Shown: positions 34,537 to 44,553, counted from the stretch's first letter. The stretch: 64,000 nucleotides of DNA from Novosphingobium decolorationis (GCF_018417475.1 NZ_CP054856.1:1086001-1150000); one strand, 5' to 3'. The notes: generated by a model not told the origin, from the sequence alone. A program made the numbers and translations.

Positions 34537-35661
34537 TTACAGCGCGACCGCCTCGCGCCCTTCCAGAACGTGCGAGCAGCCCAGCCCACGGGGATCGTCG
34601 CTGTCCGACAGCGCGGCCAGCGTAATCCAGCCCACGGCGCGCTGCTGGGCAGCCACCTGCACGTCGTAACCCAACGGGAGGAAAAGCTTTTGCGGCTCGT
34701 CCGAGGTGGCGGCAAGCGCGCCGATGAGCGGGTCGGGATAGAGCGAGAAGCCGGTCGCGGCCTCGGGCTCCTCGCCCGCCTGGCCGAGAATCTGGTAGGT
34801 CCCGCCCCGGCCCAGGCTGCCCGAAATGCCCTCGGCATAGATCGTGAAGCCGAACCAGGACTGGTATTCAAAGCCATGGCGCTCGGACGGGTCGAGCGTG
34901 AGGCGGGCCTTGCCGCCCACGCGCGCGGCAATGGCGCGCAGCCCCTCGATACGGCTGTCGAGCGCACCGCCCGCCTGGAACGACTCCAGCTGCGCGATGG
35001 CGCTCTCGAACGGGCCGACCGCATAAAGCAGCGGGAGATAGCCCTCGCCGCCCACGTCGACGAGCCCGCCTGCGTCCTTGGCATCGAGCATCTCGCGCAC
35101 CTTCTCGATCTGCGCAGCGTCCAGCGGCAGCGGCCCGGCGCTCAGCGTGTCGACAAGATCCGGCAGCGTGAAGTCGACCGAGATCCCGGTCGCCCCGGCG
35201 CTCGCCAGGGTCTCGATGGCCAGCTCCACGATCTCGGCGGCCGCCGCGACCGTGTCGGTGCCAACCAGCTCGGCGCCCAGCTGCAGACGCTCGCGCGCGG
35301 GGTCGAGGCCATCGCCCTTGATGGTCGAGACCGGGCCCGAATAGGACAGGCGCAGCGGGCGCGGCGCGGTGGCGAGGCTGGTCGCGGCCATGCGCGCGAC
35401 TTGCGCGGTGATGTCCGAGCGCAGCGCAAGAAGGCGCAGCGACGCGGGATCGACGAAACGGAACATGCGGCGCGCCTGGACACCGGCCATGCGGCTCGCC
35501 AGCGACTTCTCGAATTCGAGAAGCGGCGGCTCGACGCGCGCGTAGCCGTGGCTGGCCAGAACGTCATGCCCCACGCGGCGCACATGCTGTGCGGCACGGG
35601 CCTGCGCGGGCAGACGGTCTCCAAGCCCTTCGGGCAACAGGTCGCGGTCGGTATCCTGCAT
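34537..35661 (-). CDS. hisZ: ATP phosphoribosyltransferase regulatory subunit
   Basis: A 374-residue catalytically inactive paralogue of histidyl-tRNA synthetase. It binds short-form HisG and confers histidine feedback control. Class II synthetase motifs remain in altered form: LLPEGLGDRLP, ARRMFRFVDPASLRLLALRSDITAQVARM and a Gly-rich GRGGTYQIL near the C-terminus. The presence of hisZ implies a short HisG elsewhere in the genome. ATG 35661 is chosen over a TTG at 35682 in the same frame. Confidence 0.9.
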   Translation of the reverse strand: MQDTDRDLLPEGLGDRLPAQARAAQHVRRVGHDVLASHGYARVEPPLLEFEKSLASRMAGVQARRMFRFVDPASLRLLALRSDITAQVARMAATSLATAPRPLRLSYSGPVSTIKGDGLDPARERLQLGAELVGTDTVAAAAEIVELAIETLASAGATGISVDFTLPDLVDTLSAGPLPLDAAQIEKVREMLDAKDAGGLVDVGGEGYLPLLYAVGPFESAIAQLESFQAGGALDSRIEGLRAIAARVGGKARLTLDPSERHGFEYQSWFGFTIYAEGISGSLGRGGTYQILGQAGEEPEAATGFSLYPDPLIGALAATSDEPQKLFLPLGYDVQVAAQQRAVGWITLAALSDSDDPRGLGCSHVLEGREAVAL

Positions 35662-35867
35662 GTGAACGTTTCCAAACTCCAATGGCCGGACGGCAGATCG
35701 GGCGATCCGGCGCTTTCGAACCGCGCGCGGGAAGTGCGCGGCCTTGTTCGGGTGCGCCTATAGGGCCAGCAAGACGGATTCAGCAAGCCGCGAGCCACCC
35801 CCGCGCACGATCTTGCCAGCTCCGCCCCGATTTCACGCCCCTATCGGCCCCAGGGACGATACCCAGG

Positions 35868-35914
35868 TTGACACAGTTGACACTGTCCAGAGGAAGATCG
35901 TGTCACCTGTCACC
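35868..35914. promoter_or_regulatory. Cluster of TTGACAC / TGTCACC motifs
   Basis: TTGACAC occurs twice 10 bp apart, with the inverted repeat ACAGT-TGAC-ACTGT (35873-35886) across the second. Tandem TGTCACC-TGTCACC follows at 35901-35914. The arrangement suggests a transcription-factor site (TetR-like size) about 210 bp before hisZ; no binding protein can be named. Confidence 0.4.
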
Positions 35915-36137
35915 CTGCGCCACCCCGCCCCGCCGTCCGGCCCTTGCAGAATTGTACCGCCACGCATCCCTTACCTTTCCGACCGCCCCAACACGGCAGA
36001 GCGAACGGAGAGAATACCCCAGGCGCCCCGGTGTAGGAAAATCCAATCTCACCGCGCGCAAGGCCAAGGCCCTGCCGGCGTCCTCGCACGTGCCTTGCTT
36101 GAAAATGCGGCTAAAAAAAGCGGAAAGAGGTTGAGTT

Positions 36138-36157
36138 CCGAGGGCCATCGCCCTCGG
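36138..36157. repeat. Half element, left (single terminal hairpin)
   Basis: An 8-bp stem CCGAGGGC/GCCCTCGG with CATC loop, followed by GCTCCCCAAAC as in the CCGAGGG end of copies B-D. No partner CAAGGGG end follows before the next gene. Confidence 0.85.
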
Positions 36158-36259
36158 GCTCCCCAAACAGCCTAGGTCAGCGGCGCGCGTCCCCCGCGAA
36201 TGGCCGCGATCCTTCTTTGCAGATCGTGATGTGAAGACCCGTCATGCCTCGCGATGCAC

Positions 36260-36874
36260 TCAAGTTTCCGCATTCGGCGCATCGGGTGCTTGAATGCTGA
36301 AGCGGATCAGCAACTCCTCAACATACGAGACCGGGACAGAATCTTTATCGTACAATCTGGTGAACGCCTGTCCTCGTACTTGCTGGCAGGCCACATCGGC
36401 ATAGGGACTGCTCTGCGCCGAGGCCCCTTGGCAATCTGCGACCCGCCCTTCGCCGTCGATGTACACCGAAACCGGCACATCCAGTTGATTTTCATTCTCG
36501 CCGGGCAGGTTTGCGACGAATAGCTCCATATCGGGATTCGCTTTCAACCCGAGGTCAATTCGTCTCGTCCCTGCTTGAAATATATAGCGCAGTCTGCCGT
36601 ACGCGCGGCCTCCATCGGCCTCGGCAGGCTTCAACATTTTCATCTGCATAAGAGTGGGGCAAATGGCTTCGGCCATTTTCGAATTGCCCTTGCTCCGCAG
36701 TATTTTGCAGCGCAACGGTTTGCCCTCGGGCGACAGTATCAGGTCAAGTTCTGCCGCGACATTGCCATCTATTCGCAGTTGCGCCAGGCCCGAGCCAATT
36801 TCCAGAATCTTGTCGCGACTTAAAGTTGGCGCCGTCAAGTTTGACGACAGCCCAAGTAAAATCAAAGAAAGCAT
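36260..36874 (-). CDS. Secreted protein with two TonB C-terminal-like domains
   Basis: A 204-residue protein with an N-terminal hydrophobic segment (MLSLILLGLSSNLTA). Two repeats resemble the TonB C-terminal fold, each with a VxxxDLxLSPEGKPLxC- or VPVSVYIDGEGRVADC-type strand followed by a second Cys (CKILRS...AIC and CQGASA...VAC). Such stand-alone TonB-like proteins are common in Sphingomonadales; their role is unclear. Codon use is less GC-rich than the neighbours. ATG 36874 has GGAGG 7 bp upstream. The gene sits between two half copies of the intergenic element, in inverted orientation. Confidence 0.72.
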   Translation of the reverse strand: MLSLILLGLSSNLTAPTLSRDKILEIGSGLAQLRIDGNVAAELDLILSPEGKPLRCKILRSKGNSKMAEAICPTLMQMKMLKPAEADGGRAYGRLRYIFQAGTRRIDLGLKANPDMELFVANLPGENENQLDVPVSVYIDGEGRVADCQGASAQSSPYADVACQQVRGQAFTRLYDKDSVPVSYVEELLIRFSIQAPDAPNAET

Positions 36875-37090
36875 GACCACACCTCCGCCCCGAGAACCTT
36901 CAACAACGCGAATGTCTCTTTCTGAAGATCATGACACTAAAAGGTTCTTGAGAAGACACAATCGCTCCATTCCTCACAACACCATCAATGCGAGCTTCGC
37001 CCAGACGGCACCGGACCGACCCTGGCGAGAACAGCGACAGCAGGAGGAAGCGACCTCTCCAATAGGCCACAGCTCTCCGATTCCGGGAGC

Positions 37091-37110
37091 GCGAGGGCGA
37101 TGGCCCTCGC
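37091..37110. repeat. Half element, right (single terminal hairpin)
   Basis: An 8-bp stem GCGAGGGC/GCCCTCGC with GATG loop, preceded by CCGGGAGC. This mirrors the GGGGAGC before the CCGAGGG end of copies B and D. It is the inverted counterpart of the half element at 36138. Confidence 0.82.
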
Positions 37111-37230
37111 ATTTGTCTTCCTTCCCCTTCTTCGAGGTTCCCAGCCCCTTCGAAACGAAAAGAGGGCGAGCCCGAAGGCCCGCCCCCATGATCGTTCGTA
37201 ACTACGACAGCCCGGAGGCCGCGGCGGGGA

Positions 37231-38817
37231 TCAGGCGAACTTGAGCGCCTTGACCAGCTTCACGCCCGGAAGGGCTTCGGCCTGCTTGAGCACGTCCTCG
37301 GGGACCGCGCTGTCGACCGAGAGCATCAGCACGGCTTCGCCGCCGGTCTCGCGCCGACCCAGGTTGAAGGTGCCGATGTTGATGCCGTTTTCGCCCAGCA
37401 GCGTACCGATGCGGCCGATGAAGCCCGGGGCGTCCTCGTTGACGATGTACATCATGTCGCCCGACAGGTCGGATTCGACGCTGATGCCGAACAGTTCGAT
37501 CAGGCGCGGGTCCTGGTTGTTGAACAGCGTGCCGGCCACCGAACGCTCACCAGCTTCGGTCTTGACCGAGACGCGGATCAGCGTGTGGTAGTTGCCTTCG
37601 CGCTCGGTCTTCACTTCGCGCACTTCCAGACCGCGCTCCTTGGCGAGGTAGGGGGCGTTGACCATGTTCACCGAGTCCGACTGGACGCGCAGGAACCCGG
37701 CGAGAACAGCGGCGACCATCGGGCGCATGTTGAGTTCGGCGGCCGCACCTTCGGTGTGGATCGAGATGCGCGGGACCGAATCGCGGGTCAGCTGGCCGAC
37801 GAGGCTGCCGAGCTGTTCGGCGAGCTTCATGTAGGGCTTGAGCTTGGGCGCTTCCTCGGCCGAGAGCGAGGGCATGTTGAGCGCGTTGGTGACGCCGCCG
37901 TTGACGAGGTAGTCGGCAAGCTGCTCGGCCACCTGCAGCGCGACGTTGACCTGCGCTTCGGTGGTCGAGGCGCCCAGGTGCGGGGTGCAGATGAAGTTCG
38001 CGCACTCGAACAGCGGCGAGTCCTTGGCCGGCTCGGTCTGGAACACGTCGAGCGCGGCACCGGCGACGTGGCCGCTGTCGAGCATCTTCTTGAGCGCGTT
38101 CTCGTCGATCAGACCGCCACGCGCGCAGTTGACGATGCGCACGCCCTTCTTGGTCTTGGCGAGGTTGTCTTCCGAGAGGATGTTGCGGGTCTGCTCGGTC
38201 AGCGGCGTGTGCAGCGTGATGAAGTCGGCCTTGCCCAGGACGGTGTCGAGGTCGGCCTTCTCCACGCCCATTTCCACGGCGCGCTCAGGGGTCAGGAACG
38301 GATCGTAGGCGACGACCTTCATCTTGAGGCCGAGCGCACGGCTGGCAACGATCGAGCCGATGTTGCCCGCGCCGATGAGGCCGAGCGTCTTGCCGGTGAC
38401 TTCCACGCCCATGAAGGCGTTCTTCGGCCACTTGCCTTCCTTGGTCTGCGCGTTGGCTTCCGGGATCTGGCGAGCCAGCGCGAACATCATGGCGATGGCG
38501 TGCTCGGCGGTGGTGATCGAGTTGCCGAACGGGGTGTTCATGACAACCACGCCCTTGCCCGAGGCATAGGGGATGTCGACGTTGTCGACGCCGATGCCGG
38601 CGCGGCCGATGACCTTGAGGTTGGTCGCGGCATCAAGGATTTCCTTGGTGACCTTGGTCGAGGAACGGATGGCGAGACCATCGTATTCGCCGATGCGGGC
38701 GATCAGCTGCTCGGGCGTTTCGCCGGTGATGACGTCCACGTCGCAGCCGCGCTCTTCGAAGATGCGCGCAGCGTTGGGGTCCATCTTGTCCGAAATGAGA
38801 ACCTTGGGCTTGGTCAT
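37231..38817 (-). CDS. serA: D-3-phosphoglycerate dehydrogenase
   Basis: A 528-residue long-form SerA that oxidises 3-phosphoglycerate in the first step of serine synthesis. NAD-binding is at GLIGAGNIGSIVASRA; the catalytic Arg, Glu and His lie in NCARGGLIDENAL, the following acidic stretch and TPHLGASTTEAQ. The intervening ASB domain and a C-terminal ACT domain (MMYIVNEDAPGFIGRIGTLLGENGINIGTFNLGR) suggest allosteric control. It lies 126 bp downstream of serC on the same strand. ATG 38817 has AAGGA upstream. Confidence 0.96.
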   Translation of the reverse strand: MTKPKVLISDKMDPNAARIFEERGCDVDVITGETPEQLIARIGEYDGLAIRSSTKVTKEILDAATNLKVIGRAGIGVDNVDIPYASGKGVVVMNTPFGNSITTAEHAIAMMFALARQIPEANAQTKEGKWPKNAFMGVEVTGKTLGLIGAGNIGSIVASRALGLKMKVVAYDPFLTPERAVEMGVEKADLDTVLGKADFITLHTPLTEQTRNILSEDNLAKTKKGVRIVNCARGGLIDENALKKMLDSGHVAGAALDVFQTEPAKDSPLFECANFICTPHLGASTTEAQVNVALQVAEQLADYLVNGGVTNALNMPSLSAEEAPKLKPYMKLAEQLGSLVGQLTRDSVPRISIHTEGAAAELNMRPMVAAVLAGFLRVQSDSVNMVNAPYLAKERGLEVREVKTEREGNYHTLIRVSVKTEAGERSVAGTLFNNQDPRLIELFGISVESDLSGDMMYIVNEDAPGFIGRIGTLLGENGINIGTFNLGRRETGGEAVLMLSVDSAVPEDVLKQAEALPGVKLVKALKFA

Positions 38818-38911
38818 TTTACAAATTCCTTGTCGTCGTCCCGCGCGTCCACACATGGACAGCTGGCGGGGAGCACAGGCGGCACATGGCCAGGCCTGCG
38901 GGAGAACCGGC

Positions 38912-38929
38912 CCCGGCGCAATGGCCGGG
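38912..38929 (-). other. Small hairpin between serC and serA
   Basis: CCCGGC and GCCGGG pair around a 6-base loop in the 126-bp serC-serA spacer. There is no T-run, so it may stabilise or process the transcript rather than terminate it. Confidence 0.4.
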
Positions 38930-38943
38930 ACACAGCGACAAAA

Positions 38944-40077
<1,134 letters not shown>

Positions 40078-40155
40078 TTAAGACTCTCCTCACAGAGAGC
40101 ACGCGCGGCGTTGGGACCGCGTGGCCCGAAGCCGCATCTAAAGCGTTGCCCGATC
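40078..40155 (-). promoter_or_regulatory. Structured leader of serC (candidate serC RNA motif)
   Basis: The leader on the minus strand has a GC-rich imperfect stem (GCCACGCGG near 40126-40118 against CCGCGCGTGC near 40109-40099). A second hairpin CTCTC-TGTGAG-GAGAG (40099-40084) follows, whose 3' arm contains the GGAG ribosome site 6-8 bp before the ATG. A conserved serC leader motif is known from alphaproteobacteria; the match is by memory and position, not a model search. Confidence 0.55.
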
Positions 40156-40286
40156 ATGTCAAACGATTCCCGCTGCCAATCGGGGCAATTGTACGATGGT
40201 CGGATACATCTCGGACCCAAAGGGCACTTTCGCGTGATGGCGCCCGCGCAGAGACGTCCGCCAGACACGAAAAAGAAGTTGTCTTT

Positions 40287-40399
40287 CAAGGGGCCATCGC
40301 CCCTTGACCCCAAGATCGGCACCCTCACCAGTCTCCGCCAAGGCGGCGCGACAAAGGTGAGCTTGACAGTTTGGGGAGCCCGAGGGCGATGGCCCTCGG
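40287..40399. repeat. Hairpin-ended intergenic element, copy B (113 bp)
   Basis: The left end is CAAGGGGC-CATC-GCCCCTTG (40287-40306) and the right end CCGAGGGC-GATG-GCCCTCGG (40380-40399). Inside are GACCCCA, CCCTCACC, AAGGTGAGC, TTGACAG and TGGGGAGC. It lies between the divergent serC and extensin-like genes, and its length equals that of copies C and D. Confidence 0.9.
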
Positions 40400-40525
40400 A
40401 AACATCTTTCTACCTTTTTCCGACTGCTGCCCTGCCCGCAGCGCCAACTCCTTGGAACTCCAGCGATCTCCACGGGTTGAGTGAGCAACCTCACGTTAAC
40501 CACGCAGGTGTGATAAGCTCGTTCC

Positions 40526-41209
40526 ATGCGCAGAAACCTGCTGATCCTGCCCCTTGTGGGCCTGCTCGGCGCCTGCATCGGCAGCCCGCAGCCGCCTGCC
40601 TCGCAGCGCGAGAGCGCACGGCAGTCCCAATCCTCGCGGCCATCGCGCGCCTACAGCCGCCCCAGCCCCGCCTTTGGCCAATGCCTGAGCGAACTGAGCG
40701 CGCAGCACGCCGCCTTCCAGCCGCTCGACGACAAGTACTTCGGCAAGGGCTGTTCAACCGTGAACACGGTGCGTCTGTCCAGCCTTGCCAGCGACACCGC
40801 CTCGCTTGGCCTCTCCAACCTGGGGCCGGTGACCTGCACGGTGGCGACCGGGTTTGCCGGATGGGCGCGCTTTGGCGTCGACCGCGCGGCCGAGCAGATC
40901 CTGGGCAGCCGCATCGCGCGGATCGAGACCTTCGGCAGCTACAACTGCCGCAACGTGGCGGGGACCGCGAAGCGTTCGGGCCATGCCACCGCCAACGCCA
41001 TCGACGTCTCCGGCTTCGTCCTTGCCGACGGACGGCGGATTTCGGTCCTGGACGACTGGGAACAGGGATCCGGCGCGGAAAAGCGCTTCCTGCGCGTCGT
41101 CCACGAGAGCGCCTGCAAGCGGTTCGGCATGGTGCTGGGTCCCGATTACAACGCCGCACATGCCAACCACTTCCACCTGGAAGCGAGCGGCGGGAGCTAT
41201 TGCCGCTAA
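40526..41209 (+). CDS. Extensin-like C-terminal family lipoprotein
   Basis: A 227-residue lipoprotein (lipobox LLGAC, Cys17), with a Ser/Arg/Pro-rich linker and then an extensin-like C domain. Marks are GSYNCRNVAGT, SGHATANAIDVSGFVLADGRRISVLDDW and HANHFHLE. The His/Asp/His arrangement resembles M15-type zinc peptidases, so a cell-wall amidase or carboxypeptidase role is likely but unproven. Cysteines in CTV, CRN, ACKRF and SYCR could form disulfides in the periplasm. Confidence 0.85.
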   Translation: MRRNLLILPLVGLLGACIGSPQPPASQRESARQSQSSRPSRAYSRPSPAFGQCLSELSAQHAAFQPLDDKYFGKGCSTVNTVRLSSLASDTASLGLSNLGPVTCTVATGFAGWARFGVDRAAEQILGSRIARIETFGSYNCRNVAGTAKRSGHATANAIDVSGFVLADGRRISVLDDWEQGSGAEKRFLRVVHESACKRFGMVLGPDYNAAHANHFHLEASGGSYCR

Positions 41210-41237
41210 TCGGCGGCTGTCCCCCAGCCCCCTTCCC

Positions 41238-41750
41238 TCAACTCCCGAAGGCGCGGATTTCAAAGGGGCGCGCGATGTCGAGCATGACTTGCGCGCAGGG
41301 GCGCCGCCGGGGCCCCTTGCCCGGCTTGATGAGAACGCGCGCCTTGCACAGGATCAAGGTCTGGGTCAGGCGCCAGTCCTCGGCCCATTCGGCGTAGATC
41401 GACGACAGGCTCGGCGGCAGGTAGCCGATGCCTTCGCCCGTGATGTGGACGGCGATGCGGTTGCAGGCAAAGCCATTGGGCGCGGTCTCGACCAGCCGGG
41501 CGAGAAAATCGCGCCCGAGCACTTTTGCCTGACTGGTCCCATGCGTGACGATCCCCGCCACGGCTGTGGGCGGCTCAGCCCCCCAGGCCAGCGCCGAATG
41601 GCCCCGGGCCAGCCGCACCACCTCATGCGTGTACTGCCCCTTGCCCGCGAGGAAGTAGCCCTTCCCTTCGGTGCGCACGTCGCGCATGCGCGCCGCCGAA
41701 CTGCTCTGCGCAGGCCCGCGGCCACCTTTTCTGAACAATCCAAGGCCCAT
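41238..41750 (-). CDS. Uncharacterised protein with a possible HIRAN-like core
   Basis: A 170-residue protein I do not recognise with certainty. The N-terminus is basic and Gly-rich. The central part has a pattern resembling HIRAN domains (NRIAVHITGEGIGYLPPSLSSIYAEW: Asn, AV-x-V, then GYLP and an aliphatic helix), but similarity is weak. I chose ATG 41750 because GGAG lies in the right place inside the preceding codons; ATG 41762 is an alternative. It lies between the extensin-like gene (convergent) and the Anbu operon. Confidence 0.55.
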   Translation of the reverse strand: MGLGLFRKGGRGPAQSSSAARMRDVRTEGKGYFLAGKGQYTHEVVRLARGHSALAWGAEPPTAVAGIVTHGTSQAKVLGRDFLARLVETAPNGFACNRIAVHITGEGIGYLPPSLSSIYAEWAEDWRLTQTLILCKARVLIKPGKGPRRRPCAQVMLDIARPFEIRAFGS

Positions 41751-41858
41751 GATCCGCTCCATTCTTGTGGGGGAGTCGAAGCCTTGGGGTACCACGCAGG
41801 CAGGCGCGTTAGCAGCGCCAACTAACTCGGAAATGGAGGTGTTTTGCGCTCTCGCGGA

Positions 41859-42623
41859 TCAGGCCGACAGGCCACCCGCATCGCCGTCCATGCGGTAATC
41901 GGGCAGCGCTTCCAACGCCTGGCGCAGCGCCTCGCCCCAGCCGTCCGAAACCGACTGCAGATAGGGGTCGCCCGCCTCGATGCGCCGCTCGTGGAGCGGG
42001 GTGAAGCGGTCGCGCTCGATCACCAGAAGATCGAGCGGGAGGCCCACCGAGAGATTGGCCTTGAGGGTCGAATCGAAGGACACGGTCAGCAGCTTCACCG
42101 CCGCCTCGAAGCTCATGTCGGGCTCGTAGCCGCGCAGGAGGATGGGGCGGCCGTACTTGGTCTCCCCGATCTGGAAGAAAGGGGTGTCGAAACTCGCCTC
42201 GATGAAGTTGCCTTCCGGGTAGATCATGAACAGGCGCGGCTCCATCCCTGCGATCTGGCCCGCCACGATGATCGTCGCGCTGAAGGTGCCCGCCGCCGCG
42301 CGCTGGCCGTTGTCCTCGACCCGGCTGGCGATCGTCTCGTGAAGGAGGTTGCCCACGATCGTGGCGACCTGGAACATCGTCTCGGCCTCGAGCAGCGAGT
42401 TGTGCCGGTCCGAAGGGGCCTTGTTGCGCTCTTCCAGCTGGCTGATCACGGCCTGCGTGGTGGCCAGGTTGCCCGCCGTCATGATCGTGATGATTCGCTC
42501 ACCGGGCACTTCCCAGTGGTTCATCTTGCGGAAGGTCGAGATATTATCGACCCCCGAATTGGTCCGCGTGTCGCTCATGCACACGAGGCCACGCTCCAGC
42601 ATCATGCCAACGCAGTACGTCAT
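41859..42623 (-). CDS. Anbu (ancestral β-subunit) proteasome-type peptidase
   Basis: A 254-residue Ntn-hydrolase of the Anbu/BPH family. MTYCVGMMLERGLV places Thr2 to become the N-terminal nucleophile after Met removal; SDTRTNSGVDNISTFRKM and ERIITIMTAGNLATTQAVI are the family's next blocks. Anbu forms open-ring or helical assemblies unlike HslV or the 20S core, and its substrates are not established. It ends the operon ATP-grasp, alpha-E, transglutaminase, Anbu, the classical Anbu neighbourhood in proteobacteria. Confidence 0.92.
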   Translation of the reverse strand: MTYCVGMMLERGLVCMSDTRTNSGVDNISTFRKMNHWEVPGERIITIMTAGNLATTQAVISQLEERNKAPSDRHNSLLEAETMFQVATIVGNLLHETIASRVEDNGQRAAAGTFSATIIVAGQIAGMEPRLFMIYPEGNFIEASFDTPFFQIGETKYGRPILLRGYEPDMSFEAAVKLLTVSFDSTLKANLSVGLPLDLLVIERDRFTPLHERRIEAGDPYLQSVSDGWGEALRQALEALPDYRMDGDAGGLSA

Positions 42624-42720
42624 GGAAGCTCTTGTTCCTGCAAACTTTTCTGAGGAGCGCCGGAGCCCTGCCCCGAACGTCTCACGTCCCGTAACCTGAA
42701 CAGACGGGACAGATCGACCT

Positions 42721-43596
42721 TCAGGCCGAGCCGCTTCCCGTCTGCTGCTGCTGCACCCCGTCGCCGGATTGCTGCTGCTGCTGTCCTCCTAGCAGCTTCT
42801 CCGCCACCGACAAATGGACATCGAGGCTCGTCGCGCCGCCGCCTTGGGAAATACCTGTAACCGGCGCAGCCTCGCGATAATCGCAACCCGTGGCTACGCG
42901 GATGTACCGCTCATCCGGGCAGACCTTGTTGGAGATATCGAAACCGACCCAGCCCAACCCCTGGACGTACGCCTCGGCCCAGCCGTGCCCGGCCTCCTGC
43001 TCCTCGCGGTCGTCCATCTTGAGATAGCCGCCCACGTAGCGCATCGGAATGTCGAGCAGGCGTCCGGCGCTGATGAAGATATGGGCGTGGTCCTGGCACA
43101 CCCCCTTGCCCGCCGCGAGAGCCTGCTCGGCCGTCGTCGTCGTGTCGGTCTCGCCCGGCAGGTACTCGACCGCCTCGCCCACCGCGTAGGACAGCGCGTG
43201 GAGGAACCCGAGCGTATCCTCCCGGTCCGCCTCGACCGAGGCGACGAGCTGGCGCACCTTGTTGCCCGCACGGGTAAGGTCGGTCGGACGCAGGAAGCAC
43301 CACAGCGGCATGTGCCCGCAATGCATGCCCGTGACCCCGTCGCTGATCGAGGTCTGCACCGAGCCCTTGCAGGTCACGATCACTTCGCGCGCGCCCGCCT
43401 CCAGCGAGACGAGCGCGGTGTGGTTGTTGTGCTGGTCGTCGTACTCGGCCTCGACCTTCGCGCCGGTCAGCTCCATCGTCCAGTCGAGCACCTCCTGCCC
43501 GTGGGTGGACTTGGGTTTCAGGCGCAGGCGCTGCAATCCATGCGAAACGGGGTCTTCGAAGACATAGCGGGTCGTATGGGAAACGGTCAGCAGCAC
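42721..43596 (-). CDS. Transglutaminase-like cysteine peptidase of the Anbu cluster
   Basis: A 291-residue protein. The N-terminal β-domain (LTVSHTTRYVFEDPVSHGLQRLRLKP) precedes a transglutaminase core with catalytic Cys167 (GKGVCQDHAH), His204 (AGHGWAEAYV) and Asp220 (GFDISN). An unusual Gln/Gly/Ser-rich tail follows, with two poly-Gln runs in the last 22 residues. In Anbu operons this protein is thought to act on a peptide made or tagged by the ATP-grasp and alpha-E partners. Confidence 0.9.
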   Translation of the reverse strand: MLLTVSHTTRYVFEDPVSHGLQRLRLKPKSTHGQEVLDWTMELTGAKVEAEYDDQHNNHTALVSLEAGAREVIVTCKGSVQTSISDGVTGMHCGHMPLWCFLRPTDLTRAGNKVRQLVASVEADREDTLGFLHALSYAVGEAVEYLPGETDTTTTAEQALAAGKGVCQDHAHIFISAGRLLDIPMRYVGGYLKMDDREEQEAGHGWAEAYVQGLGWVGFDISNKVCPDERYIRVATGCDYREAAPVTGISQGGGATSLDVHLSVAEKLLGGQQQQQSGDGVQQQQTGSGSA

Positions 43597-43605
43597 GAAG
43601 GCCCC

Positions 43606-44553
43606 TTACTCTGTGAAGCGGTAGTCGGCCGCGATCACGGCGCCGACCTCGTTGGTGCGGGTGATGAAGTCCTGCAGGAATTCGTGCAGGCCCTGGTCGA
43701 AGATTTCCTCGACATCGATCTGGTGCAGGCGCGAGAGCTTGTCGCGCAGGAGTTCGTGCGCGGACGTCTCTCCGCCGTACTCCTTGGCAAGGCCGGCCAG
43801 GTTGCTGCGGATCTTCTCGGCGCAGAACACCAGGCTGCGCGGGAACTGGCCATCCAGGATCAGGAAGCGGGCGATCTCGCGCGGGTCCATCGAGCCCGCG
43901 TTGAGCCAGGAGAAGGCCCGGTTGCCCGCAACCGAGCGCAGCAGCGTGTCCCACTGCTGGTTGTCGAGGTTGGAGCCGACCCAGGCGTTGGAAGGCAGCA
44001 GCACGTAGTACTTCACATCGAGAATGCGCGCGGTGTTGTCCGCGCGCTCGATGAAGGTGCCGATGCGCGCGAAGTTGTAGACCTCGTTGCGCAGCATGGT
44101 GCCTTCAAGCGCGCCGCGCACGAGCGTGCCGGTGCGCCGGATCGCGGTGAGCACTTCGCCCAGGTTCGTCTCGCGCACGGGCCGCGCGAGCATGTCCTTG
44201 AGCGTCATCCACCCCTCGTTCGTGGCTTCCCACACCGAGTTGGTGATGCTGGTGCGCACGACCCGCGCGTTGGTCCGCGCGTATTCGAGCATCTTGAGCA
44301 CCGAGCCCGGATTTTCGGGATCGCGCAGGATGTAGTTGAACACCTGCGGGCCGGAAAAATCGGAGTAGAGCGCCTCGTAATCCTCGATCAGGCCGGCCGT
44401 CGTCAGCACCGAGCGCCACTCGTCGTGCTGCGAATCCTTGCTCGATCCGGTGAGCGCGAGGTGGAAGCCCACGTCGATCAGGCGCGCGGTGTTCTCCGCC
44501 CGCTCCAGGTAGCGGGCCATCCAGTAAACGCCATTGGCAGCACGTCCGAGCAT
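43606..44553 (-). CDS. Alpha-E domain protein (DUF403)
   Basis: A 315-residue, mostly helical protein of the alpha-E family: LGRAANGVYWMARYLERAENTARLIDVGFHL at the N-terminus, then ERADNTARILDVKYYVLLP in the second half, an internal repeat rich in conserved Glu. It is always paired with circularly permuted ATP-grasp proteins and may support amide-bond formation. The ATG overlaps the ATP-grasp stop by one base (TGATG). Confidence 0.9.
   Translation of the reverse strand: MLGRAANGVYWMARYLERAENTARLIDVGFHLALTGSSKDSQHDEWRSVLTTAGLIEDYEALYSDFSGPQVFNYILRDPENPGSVLKMLEYARTNARVVRTSITNSVWEATNEGWMTLKDMLARPVRETNLGEVLTAIRRTGTLVRGALEGTMLRNEVYNFARIGTFIERADNTARILDVKYYVLLPSNAWVGSNLDNQQWDTLLRSVAGNRAFSWLNAGSMDPREIARFLILDGQFPRSLVFCAEKIRSNLAGLAKEYGGETSAHELLRDKLSRLHQIDVEEIFDQGLHEFLQDFITRTNEVGAVIAADYRFTE

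Larger units (their letters stand above)
35662..36259. other. 598-bp intergenic region with TGACA/TGTCA repeats and a half element
   Basis: The region is upstream of hisZ (leftward) and downstream of the TonB-like gene. It holds a cluster of TGACAC/TGTCAC motifs (35868-35914) and one terminal hairpin of the intergenic element family (36138-36157). A + strand frame of 143 codons (35744-36175) has no ribosome site and no family features; I do not treat it as a gene. Confidence 0.5.

Noticed and set aside
35744..36175. A 143-codon + strand frame in the gap upstream of hisZ
   Set aside because: Pro/Arg-rich, no ribosome site, runs into a repeat hairpin, and no family resemblance.
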